Assembly (NCBI GenBank): GCA_052038315.1
Contig: JBQGCF010000064.1
Location: 6,402-70,401, forward strand
Direction of reading: 5' to 3'
Length of the DNA: 64,000 nucleotides
Source of the DNA: Iamia sp052038315
GTDB taxonomy: Bacteria; Actinomycetota; Acidimicrobiia; Acidimicrobiales; Iamiaceae
In this document: positions 48,389-55,101 of the stretch, in pieces
Layout of the letters: each line of letters opens with the position of its first letter
Numbering within the stretch: position 1 is the first letter of the stretch
Translations under genes and position numbers: made by a program
Notes under the pieces: generated by a model
Told to the model about the DNA's origin: nothing
The model's database searches: none
Seen by the model: only the letters and a program-made list of their open reading frames with translations

Positions 48389-49114
48389 ATGTCGAAGCCC
48401 ACGATCGTCCTGGTCCACGGCGCCTGGGCCGACGGCTCGAGCTGGAACGCGGTGGCGATCGCGCTCCAGGGCCAGGGGTACACGGTCCTGACACCGCCCA
48501 ACCTGCTCCACGGCGTGGCCGGCGACTCGGCCTACATCGCCTCGTACCTGGCCCAGCGCACCGAGGGCCCGGTGGTGCTCGTCGGCCACTCGTACGGCGG
48601 TGTCGTGATCACCAACGCCGGGGCGGCCGGCGGTGACGTGAAGGCGCTCGTCTACGTCAACGCCTTCATCCCCGACGTCGGCGAGAGCGTGTTCGACATC
48701 CTGGGCGACTCGGGATCGGCCCTGGCCGTGCCCGACCCCACCACGGTGCTCGACCTGGCCGGCTACCCGGGCGCCCCCGAGGGCGACGTCGAGGCCTTCC
48801 TCAAGTCGGCGACGGTCCACGAGTCCTTCGCCCAGGACCTGCCCGAGGCCGAGCGGGGACTGATCGCGTCGAGCCAGCGGCCCATCGCCCTGGCCGCCAA
48901 CATCGGCCCGACCGAAGCCACCGCCTGGTCGACGATCCCGAGCTGGGCCGTGCTGGGCACCGAGGACCGGGTCATCCCCATCGGCACCCAGCGGCGCATG
49001 GCCGAGCGGGCCGGGGCGACGGTCACCGAGGTGGCGGCCTCGCACGTGTCGATGGTGTCCCACCCCGACGTCACCGTCGCCACCATCGTCGCCGCCGCCG
49101 ACAGCGTCGGCTGA
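48389..49114 (+). CDS. Alpha/beta hydrolase (EstC-like)
   Basis: A 241-residue cytoplasmic alpha/beta hydrolase. It opens with TIVLVHGAWADGSSWNAV and has the nucleophile elbow GHSYGG, the acid in LGTEDRVIP and the catalytic His in ASHVSMVSHP. This group includes salicylate esterases and hydroxynitrile-lyase-like enzymes. GGGAGG lies just before the ATG. A short hairpin CGGGGG/CCCCCG (48320-48335) stands between it and the kinase remnant. The substrate is unknown. Confidence 0.9.
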   Translation: MSKPTIVLVHGAWADGSSWNAVAIALQGQGYTVLTPPNLLHGVAGDSAYIASYLAQRTEGPVVLVGHSYGGVVITNAGAAGGDVKALVYVNAFIPDVGESVFDILGDSGSALAVPDPTTVLDLAGYPGAPEGDVEAFLKSATVHESFAQDLPEAERGLIASSQRPIALAANIGPTEATAWSTIPSWAVLGTEDRVIPIGTQRRMAERAGATVTEVAASHVSMVSHPDVTVATIVAAADSVG

Positions 49115-49192
49115 CGCTCGGCTCTCCCGGAGGAGGGCGACGGCGAGGGCGGCTGGCGCCGGCGGCGTCGGACGGGTGCTAGGCCGAGCGGG

Positions 49193-49990
49193 ATGCGGAT
49201 CGTGATGCTCAACGCCTGGGGCGGCGCGGTGTACGACGCCCTGGCCGCCTGGCTCCCGACCGTGGGTGCCGACGTCGTGTGCCTGCAGGAGGTCACCAGC
49301 ACCCCGGGTCTCCAGGGCTGGACCCGGTTCGACGACGGCGAGCGCTCGCTGCCCCAGCGGGCCGACCTGTTCGCCGACGTGGCCGCCCTGCTCCCCGGCC
49401 ACCAGGGCGCCTTCGTCACCAGCGACGCCGGCCCGGTGACCGACGGGACCGGGGTCGAGCACCGCCAGGACTTCGGGCTGGCCACCTTCGTCGACCGGCG
49501 GATCCCGGTGGTCGGGCAGGAGACGGCGCCGGTGCACGGGTCCTTCGTCGACCACCGGACGTGGGCCATCGCCGATCGCCCCCGGGTGGCCCAGGCCGTG
49601 CGGCTCGTCGACCGCACCGCCGGCGGGCGGGGCGTCACCGTCGTCCACCTCCACGGTCTCCGGGACCCGGCCGGCAAGGGCGACACCCCGGCCCGCCGAG
49701 CGCAGGCCGAGCGGCTGGCGGAGCTGGTCGAGCGGGCGCGCCGGCCCGGTGACCTCACCGTCGTCGGCGGCGACCTCAACCTCCTGCCCGACAGCGAGAC
49801 CTTCGCCGTGCTCGGCGCCATCGGGCTGGTCGACCTGGTCGGCGTGGCCGACACCCGCACCTCGCTGTACCCGAAGCCCCTGCGCCACGCCAGCTACCTG
49901 CTGGTGTCGGACCCGGGGGCGGTGCGGGCCTTCGTCGCCCCGGCCGAGCCCGAGGTGTCGGACCACCGGGCCCTGGTCCTCGACCTCTGA
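49193..49990 (+). CDS. Endonuclease/exonuclease/phosphatase family protein
   Basis: A 265-residue metal-dependent phosphoesterase of the EEP fold. Motifs include RIVMLNAWGG, DVVCLQEVTSTPG (catalytic Glu), VVHLHGLRDP, VVGGDLNLLPDSETF and the closing SDHRALVLDL. The set covers the metal and catalytic residues. Targets may be nucleic acids, phospholipids or sugar phosphates. It has no signal peptide. TAGGCC lies 7 nt before the ATG, a looser match to the local promoter hexamer. Confidence 0.88.
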   Translation: MRIVMLNAWGGAVYDALAAWLPTVGADVVCLQEVTSTPGLQGWTRFDDGERSLPQRADLFADVAALLPGHQGAFVTSDAGPVTDGTGVEHRQDFGLATFVDRRIPVVGQETAPVHGSFVDHRTWAIADRPRVAQAVRLVDRTAGGRGVTVVHLHGLRDPAGKGDTPARRAQAERLAELVERARRPGDLTVVGGDLNLLPDSETFAVLGAIGLVDLVGVADTRTSLYPKPLRHASYLLVSDPGAVRAFVAPAEPEVSDHRALVLDL

Positions 49991-50026
49991 TCGGTCGCCG
50001 CCGCGCTGGGTCACGCCGACCGCTGT

Positions 50027-50833
50027 TCAGGTCGGGCGGTAGTGGCTGAGCGTCGAGCGGGCGCCGAAGGGGTCCTCGACCACGGCCAGGCGGGTCGGCC
50101 CGAGGTCGTGGGCCGGCTCGACGACGGTGCCGCCCCCGGCGACGACCCGCTCGACGGCGGCGTCGGTGTCGTCGACGGCGAAGGTGACGACCCAGCCCGG
50201 CGGCCGGAGGTGGTCGGGCGCCAGCAGCCAGCCCACGGCGTCGCCGAAGCCGGCCGGCACCCCGTCGCCGCCGTGGCGTTCGGCCCGGCTGGGGTCGAGG
50301 GCGTCGAGGTGGTCGGCGTAGCCGGGGAGCTGCCACATGGTGGCGCCCAGCTCGGGGACCGCCGCCGCCCGCCAGCCGAAGACGGCGCCGTAGAAGGCGG
50401 CCGCCCCGTCGGGGTCGGCGGTGGCCAGGTCGCTCCAGTTCCAGGCGCCGGGGACGTTGACCAGCTCGGCCCCCACCTGGCCGGCGGCGTCCCACAGCCC
50501 GAAGCCGACCCCGGCCGGGTCGGCGGCCAGGGCCACCCGGGCCACACCCGCCCGATCGACGGGGCCGTGGTCGATGCGCCCGCCGTGGTCCACCACCGCG
50601 GCGGCGGCCACGTCGACGTCGTCGACCGCCATCCACGTCACCCACCGGGCCGGGGCCGGGCCGGCGGCGTCGGCGGGGGCGATGCCGGCGACGGGACGGC
50701 CGTCGAGCCGGGCCACGCCGTCGGCGACCGCCCACCCGAAGAGGTCGGCGTAGAACCGGGGGGCGGCGGCCGGGTCGGCGCCCACCAGCTCGAGCCAGCA
50801 GGGGACGCCGTGGGGGTAGCGGGGTCGGATCAT
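50027..50833 (-). CDS. Two-domain VOC (glyoxalase-like) protein, CFP30B type
   Basis: A 268-residue protein of two tandem vicinal-oxygen-chelate domains. Domain 1 opens GVPCWLELVGADPAAAPRFY and domain 2 opens WSDLATADPDGAAAFYGAVF. Each has the strand-helix layout of the fold. It resembles the mycobacterial Rv0577/CFP30B protein. Metal ligands are not obvious, and a binding rather than catalytic role is possible. An alternative upstream start would add about 10 residues. Confidence 0.88.
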   Translation of the reverse strand: MIRPRYPHGVPCWLELVGADPAAAPRFYADLFGWAVADGVARLDGRPVAGIAPADAAGPAPARWVTWMAVDDVDVAAAAVVDHGGRIDHGPVDRAGVARVALAADPAGVGFGLWDAAGQVGAELVNVPGAWNWSDLATADPDGAAAFYGAVFGWRAAAVPELGATMWQLPGYADHLDALDPSRAERHGGDGVPAGFGDAVGWLLAPDHLRPPGWVVTFAVDDTDAAVERVVAGGGTVVEPAHDLGPTRLAVVEDPFGARSTLSHYRPT

Positions 50834-50951
50834 GACGTCACCCTGCGCCGCTGAACCGGTCATCTCCTGGCCAGGTTGCCGTGTCGACCGACCGATGAGT
50901 GACGGGCCCCCACCCGGTCTGCCCTCACCGTCCCCCAGCCGAGGAGCTCCC

Positions 50952-51692
50952 ATGTCCCTGCCCGAGATCGTGTCGCCGGAGGGGTGGCGGGCCGCCCGGG
51001 TCGCCCTGCTCGCCGAGGAGAAGGCCCTGACCAGGGCGCGCGACGCCCTCAGCGCCGCTCGCCGCCGCCTCCCGATGGTGCGGGTCGAGGCCGACTACCG
51101 CTTCACCGGGCCGGGGGGCGAGGAGGCCACCCTGCTCGACCTGTTCGACGGGCAGCGCCAGCTGATCGTCAGCCACTTCATGTTCGAACCCGAGTGGACC
51201 GACGGCTGCCCCAGCTGCACCGCCGGCGCCGACGAGATGTCCGACGGACTGCGGGCCCACCTGGCCACCCGCGACACCCGCCTGGTGTACGTCTCCCGAG
51301 CGCCCATCGACCGGATCGAGGACTACAAGGCGCGCAAGGGCTGGAGGTTCCCCTGGTACTCGTCGCTCGGGAGCCGCTTCAACCACGACTTCCACGTCAC
51401 CATCGACGAGGCCGTCGCCCCCGCCGAGTACAACTACCGCAGCCAGGCGGAGTGGGCCGAGCGGGACCCGTCGTGGGCCGGCTGGTCGGGCGAGCAGCCG
51501 GGGCTGAGCTGCTTCCTGCGCGTCGACGACGAGGTCTTCCACACCTACAGCGCCTACGGCCGGGGGGCCGAGTGGACCGGCGGCTCGTACGCCTTCCTCG
51601 ACCTCACCGCCCTGGGCCGCCAGGAGGAGTGGGAGGAGCCGGCCGGGCGCAGCGATGCGGTGCGGGGCGGCACCCCCGACTTCGCGTCCTAG
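50952..51692 (+). CDS. DUF899 family protein (thioredoxin-like)
   Basis: A 246-residue protein of the DUF899 thioredoxin-like family. The segment LIVSHFMFEPEWTDGCPSCT contains the CPSC pair at the position of a thioredoxin active site. Further conserved pieces are YVSRAPIDRIEDYKARKGW, WYSSLGSRFNHDFHVT and GLSCFLRVDDEVFHTYSAYG. The family is common but uncharacterised; a redox role is inferred from the fold. GGAGCT precedes the ATG, and the 3' end overlaps the GNAT gene by 4 bp. Confidence 0.92.
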   Translation: MSLPEIVSPEGWRAARVALLAEEKALTRARDALSAARRRLPMVRVEADYRFTGPGGEEATLLDLFDGQRQLIVSHFMFEPEWTDGCPSCTAGADEMSDGLRAHLATRDTRLVYVSRAPIDRIEDYKARKGWRFPWYSSLGSRFNHDFHVTIDEAVAPAEYNYRSQAEWAERDPSWAGWSGEQPGLSCFLRVDDEVFHTYSAYGRGAEWTGGSYAFLDLTALGRQEEWEEPAGRSDAVRGGTPDFAS

Positions 51693-52231
51693 CGAGCGTC
51701 GTCCGGGCCCGGGAGGGTCCGCTGGACGAGGACGAGGTCGAGCCACCGACCCTGCTTGCGCCCCACCTCCGGCATGCGCGCCACCTCGACGAACCCGAGG
51801 GCGGCGTGGAAGGCCAACGACCCGGTGTTCTCGCTGTCGATGGCACCGACGACGACGTGGATGCCCCGCGCCACCGCCACCTCGACCAGCGCCTCCACCA
51901 GGGCGCGGCCGACCCCGCGGCCGTGCTGGTCGCCGTCGACGTGGATCGTGTGCTCGACGGTGGTGCGGTAGCCGGGGAAGCGGTCGCCGCCACGGAAGCC
52001 GGTCCAGGTGGCGTAGCCCACGACCCGGCCGTCGACCTCGGCCACCAGGACCGGGTGGCCGGCATCGGCCTGGGTCTGCCACCAGGTCGCCATCTCGTCC
52101 TCGTCGGCCAGGTGCTCGCGCCAGGCGGTGGCCGTGGTCGGGATCAGGACGTTGAACAGGTGGGTGATGACGGGGAGGTCGGCCTCGACCGCCGGCCGGA
52201 CCTGCACCGACGGCGTCCCCGGGCTCTCCAC
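51689..52231 (-). CDS. GNAT acetyltransferase, phosphinothricin acetyltransferase-like
   Basis: A 180-residue N-acetyltransferase. The acetyl-CoA loop is in HVDGDQHGRGVGRALVEALV. VRPAVEADLPVITHLFNVLI at the start and GAIDSENTGSLAFHAALGF near the end match the Pat/Bar group, which acetylates phosphinothricin or methionine-derived sulfoximines. VGRKQGRWLDLVLVQRTL closes the domain. It could detoxify such compounds, but many members have other substrates. Start is the GTG at 52231. Confidence 0.9.
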   Translation of the reverse strand: MESPGTPSVQVRPAVEADLPVITHLFNVLIPTTATAWREHLADEDEMATWWQTQADAGHPVLVAEVDGRVVGYATWTGFRGGDRFPGYRTTVEHTIHVDGDQHGRGVGRALVEALVEVAVARGIHVVVGAIDSENTGSLAFHAALGFVEVARMPEVGRKQGRWLDLVLVQRTLPGPDDAR

Positions 52232-52312
52232 GGGCCCAGTCTGGCGGCTCGGCCCGGGCCGCCCGCCCGTCTGTCGGCTACTGTCACCGCAGACGACACA
52301 ACGGGGGAGACC

Positions 52313-52768
52313 ATGGGACGAAGGATCGTCATCGCCGCGGCGCTGCTGCTGCTGGCCGGGTGCGGGGGCGCGACCGACGACACCGCCGACGCGGTGGCTC
52401 CGGCCGACGCACCGCCGAGCACCGAGGAGACCACGACGTCGTCGACGACCACCACGTCGACGACCACGACCACCACGACGGCACCGACGACGACCACGAC
52501 GTCGACGACCACCACCACCACGACCACGGCGCCGCCGACCACGACGACCACCACGGCACCGCCGCCCCCGCCTCCTCCGCCGCCCACGGAGCCGCCGGCC
52601 CCGGACTGCACGCCGGGCTACACGCCGTGCGTGCCGGTGGCCAGCGACGTCGACTGCGCCGGTGGGTCGGGTGACGGTCCGGCCTACGTCGACGGCCCGA
52701 TCCAGGTCACCGGGTCCGATCCCTACGACCTCGATCGCGACGGCGACGGCGTCGCCTGCGAGAGCTAG
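52313..52768 (+). CDS. Lipoprotein with Thr/Pro-rich linker and Excalibur-type calcium-binding domain
   Basis: A 151-residue lipoprotein with signal VIAAALLLLAGCGG, then about 50 residues almost wholly Thr and Pro. The C-terminal domain has CTPGYTPCVPVASDVDCAGG and ends DPYDLDRDGDGVACES, the DxDxDG calcium loop of Excalibur domains. The Thr run is encoded mainly by ACC/ACG repeats. The rigid, probably glycosylated linker would lift the small domain off the membrane. The 3' end overlaps the phosphorylase gene by 4 bp. Confidence 0.85.
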   Translation: MGRRIVIAAALLLLAGCGGATDDTADAVAPADAPPSTEETTTSSTTTTSTTTTTTTAPTTTTTSTTTTTTTTAPPTTTTTTAPPPPPPPPPTEPPAPDCTPGYTPCVPVASDVDCAGGSGDGPAYVDGPIQVTGSDPYDLDRDGDGVACES

Positions 52769-53559
52769 CCAGCGCCGGTCCAGGCGTCGGCCGCGGCGAT
52801 GGCGGTGGCCACGGCGCGGTCGACCGCCGCGTCCTTCTCGGTGAGGTCGGGCCGCTCGTCCTCGGTGCGCTGGGCGACGATGCCGACCACGCAGCCGGCC
52901 GTGAAGCCGTAGACCCCGCCCATCTTGAACAGGGTCCCCGCCTCCATCTCGAAGCTGAGCACGCCCAGGGCGGCGTACTCGTCGATCATCCCGCGCAGCC
53001 GCCGGAGCAGGTGCGGGTTGGCCGACGAGGCCGAACGCTCCTGGCCCTCGAAGAAGGTGTCGACCGAGGCGATGGTGCCCACGTGGTGGTCGATCCCGAG
53101 CCCGGCGGCGCCCTCGGCCAGGGCGACGGTGAGGAAGGGGTCGGCCGCCGCCGGGTAGCGGGGCGGGGCGATGTCGTCGGCCGCGCCCTGGTTGGTGAGG
53201 GCGGCGTTGGCCACCACCACCGATCCGGTGCGCACGTGGTCCTGGATCGACCCGCTGGTGCCGATGCGGATCACCGTCCGGATGCCGGCCTGCACCAGCT
53301 CGTTGACGACGATGCTCATCGAGGGCGCGCCCATGCCGCTGGTCGCGCACACGACGGGTCGGCCCCCCGGCAGCGTGGCCACGAACGAGTCGAGGCCGCG
53401 GTTGCGGGCCAGGGCACGGCCATCGGCCAGGTGCCGGGTCGCGATCAGCTCGGAGCGGCCGGGGTCACCGCTGAGCAGGGCGATGTCGGCACCCTCGGGC
53501 AGGTCCGAGGGGGCGAAGCCGATGTGGTACAGCCGGTCGTCGGATGGGGCGTCGGGCAC
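52765..53559 (-). CDS. Nucleoside phosphorylase (uridine phosphorylase-like)
   Basis: A 264-residue enzyme of the PNP/UDP phosphorylase family. It shows YHIGFAPSDLPEGADIALLS, SGDPGRSELIA (phosphate site), TSGMGAPSMSIVVNEL, IRIGTSGSIQ and EMEAGTLFKMGGVYG (ribose and metal ligands). These fit uridine phosphorylase, which splits uridine with phosphate. I chose the GTG at 53559 because GAGGAGG sits 5 nt upstream and the frame before it is low complexity. A longer N-terminal extension up to 53742 is open but lacks family character. Confidence 0.88.
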   Translation of the reverse strand: MPDAPSDDRLYHIGFAPSDLPEGADIALLSGDPGRSELIATRHLADGRALARNRGLDSFVATLPGGRPVVCATSGMGAPSMSIVVNELVQAGIRTVIRIGTSGSIQDHVRTGSVVVANAALTNQGAADDIAPPRYPAAADPFLTVALAEGAAGLGIDHHVGTIASVDTFFEGQERSASSANPHLLRRLRGMIDEYAALGVLSFEMEAGTLFKMGGVYGFTAGCVVGIVAQRTEDERPDLTEKDAAVDRAVATAIAAADAWTGAG

Positions 53560-53605
53560 CGGGGCCTCCTCGGGGACGGAGGAGGCGAGGGTACCGGCCG
53601 CGCCC

Positions 53606-53956
53606 TCAGCCGAGGAGCGGGCGGGGGTCGAAGGCGACGCGGATGCGGTCGACCCGGCCATCGGTGACGTGGCTCCAGTTGGCCACGGGCAGGACATCAC
53701 CCCCCTTCGTGTGGAGCTCGAACCAGGTGGTGGCGTCGGCACCGTCGACGAAGACCTTGGTGACGACGACGTCGGCGAGGGCCCGGGACATGCCCTCGAT
53801 GCCGGCGGCGCAGTCCTCGGCGCCCTCGACGATGGCCATGGGGCCCTCGAAGCGCACGGTGTCGGCCAGGTTGGCCCGGAAGGCGGTGAAGTCGCGCTCC
53901 CGCCAGGTGCGGAAGTAGGTCTCGACCGCCGTTCGGGTGGAGTCGGTGTCGGTCAT
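53606..53956 (-). CDS. SnoaL-like domain protein
   Basis: A 116-residue cone-shaped alpha+beta barrel protein: TRTAVETYFRTWRERDFTAF, LADTVRFEGPMAIVEGAEDC and THV/VANWSHVTDGRVDRIRV. This is the SnoaL/NTF2-like fold, used by small isomerases, hydrolases and binding proteins. The ATG at 53956 is supported by TAGGGT 7 nt upstream. Confidence 0.88.
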   Translation of the reverse strand: MTDTDSTRTAVETYFRTWRERDFTAFRANLADTVRFEGPMAIVEGAEDCAAGIEGMSRALADVVVTKVFVDGADATTWFELHTKGGDVLPVANWSHVTDGRVDRIRVAFDPRPLLG

Positions 53957-53969
53957 GCCGTCGACCCTA
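53957..53969 (-). promoter_or_regulatory. Candidate leaderless -10 element of the SnoaL-like gene
   Basis: On the minus strand TAGGGT (53969-53964) is followed by 7 nt and the ATG at 53956. Confidence 0.5.
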
Positions 53970-54002
53970 CGGAAGGGGTGTGACAGTGAAGGGAGGACCT
54001 GG

Positions 54003-55061
54003 TCAGGACCCTGACGGCACCCGGGCGACGACGGTGACGGCCAGGGCGGCGAAGAGGAAGGCGCCCGCCGCGTCCCGCTCCTCGAGCGAGGCGAGGTAGC
54101 GGCCGGCCTCGGCCTCGGTCACCACGCCGGCCTCGACGGCGGCGGCCGCGACCACGTCGAAGGGCCCGCCCGAGGCCCGGGCGATGGCCAGCGAGCGGTG
54201 CTCGATCGGCGTCAGCCAGCGCCCCACCACCTCCAGCCCGGTGGCCACGGCCAGCGCCGGGAGGTCCCGGCCGACGAGCGGGTGGCGGAACGTCGTGCGC
54301 CGGTGGGCCCGGATCCGCTCGAAGACCTCGACCTCGTCGGTGGCGACCAGGTGCGAGCCGTGGTCGGGCTCGGACAGCACGACGACGCCACCGGGCCGCA
54401 CGACCCGGGTCAGCTCGGCCACCGCCGCGCCGGGCGTGGGGGTGTGGATCAGCACCGCCCGGGCCCAGGCGCCGGCGACGGCGCCGGGGGCGAAGGGGAG
54501 GGCCTGGCCGTCGCCCACCACGACCGCCGCACCGGGGGCGGTCGCCCGGGCGGTGGCCGCCATCGAGGCCGAGCGGTCGAGCCCCACCGCACACCCACGC
54601 CCACCGTCGCCGCCGAGGGCGGCGTGGTCGAAGTAGCCGTCGCCGGTGAGATCGTCGTCGCCGGGGTGGCCGTCGTCGCCGGCGTGGTCGTCGTTGCCGC
54701 CGGTGCGACCGTCGGTGACCTGGCGGTCGTCGTCGGTGCGACGGGTGCGGTGGTCGTCGTCGGTGCGGTCGTCGTCGTCGGCGGGCCGGGTGGCCGCAGC
54801 GGCGGGGGCGCCGCCGGGGGCGGGGGTGGCGACGAGGGACGCAGGCGGAGAGACGGCGGTGGCGAGGGCGGCGAGGTCGACGCCGGGGCCGCAGCCGAGG
54901 TCGAGGACCCGGTCACCGGGGGCCAGGCCCAGGGCGGCCAGGGCGCCGTCGGCACCGGCGCGGCGCTGGTGGGCCATCCAGGCGACCAGGTCCTCGGCCG
55001 CCCCCGACGTCTCGACCCGGTCGAAGGCGCCCACGTCGACCAGCAGCGGCTCCTCCCCCAT
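54003..55061 (-). CDS. SAM-dependent methyltransferase with a large Asp-rich insertion
   Basis: A 352-residue class I methyltransferase. Motif I RVLDLGCGPGVDLAALA (residues 51-67) and the beta-2 acidic end AVGLDRSASMAATARA (158-173) should lie about 20 residues apart. Instead about 85 residues separate them, mostly Asp, Thr, Arg and Gly (DDDDRTDDDHRTRRTDDDRQ and similar). Downstream the fold resumes normally with VVVGDGQALPFAPGAVAGAW and VVRPGGVVVLSEPDHG. The insertion is encoded by GTCGTC/GGTGCG-like simple repeats on the plus strand. The repeated DNA suggests expansion of an internal microsatellite. Confidence 0.82.
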   Translation of the reverse strand: MGEEPLLVDVGAFDRVETSGAAEDLVAWMAHQRRAGADGALAALGLAPGDRVLDLGCGPGVDLAALATAVSPPASLVATPAPGGAPAAAATRPADDDDRTDDDHRTRRTDDDRQVTDGRTGGNDDHAGDDGHPGDDDLTGDGYFDHAALGGDGGRGCAVGLDRSASMAATARATAPGAAVVVGDGQALPFAPGAVAGAWARAVLIHTPTPGAAVAELTRVVRPGGVVVLSEPDHGSHLVATDEVEVFERIRAHRRTTFRHPLVGRDLPALAVATGLEVVGRWLTPIEHRSLAIARASGGPFDVVAAAAVEAGVVTEAEAGRYLASLEERDAAGAFLFAALAVTVVARVPSGS

Positions 55062-55074
55062 CTCGGTGACGGTA
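55062..55074 (-). promoter_or_regulatory. Candidate leaderless -10 element of the methyltransferase gene
   Basis: On the minus strand TACCGT (55074-55069) is followed by 7 nt and the ATG at 55061. Confidence 0.5.
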
Positions 55075-55101
55075 CCGCGGGGGAGCGGCGAGACTGGGCC
55101 G

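Noticed and set aside
53560..53742. N-terminal extension of the nucleoside phosphorylase
   Set aside because: The added part is low-complexity, runs antisense to the start of the SnoaL-like gene region, and a good ribosome site precedes the GTG at 53559.
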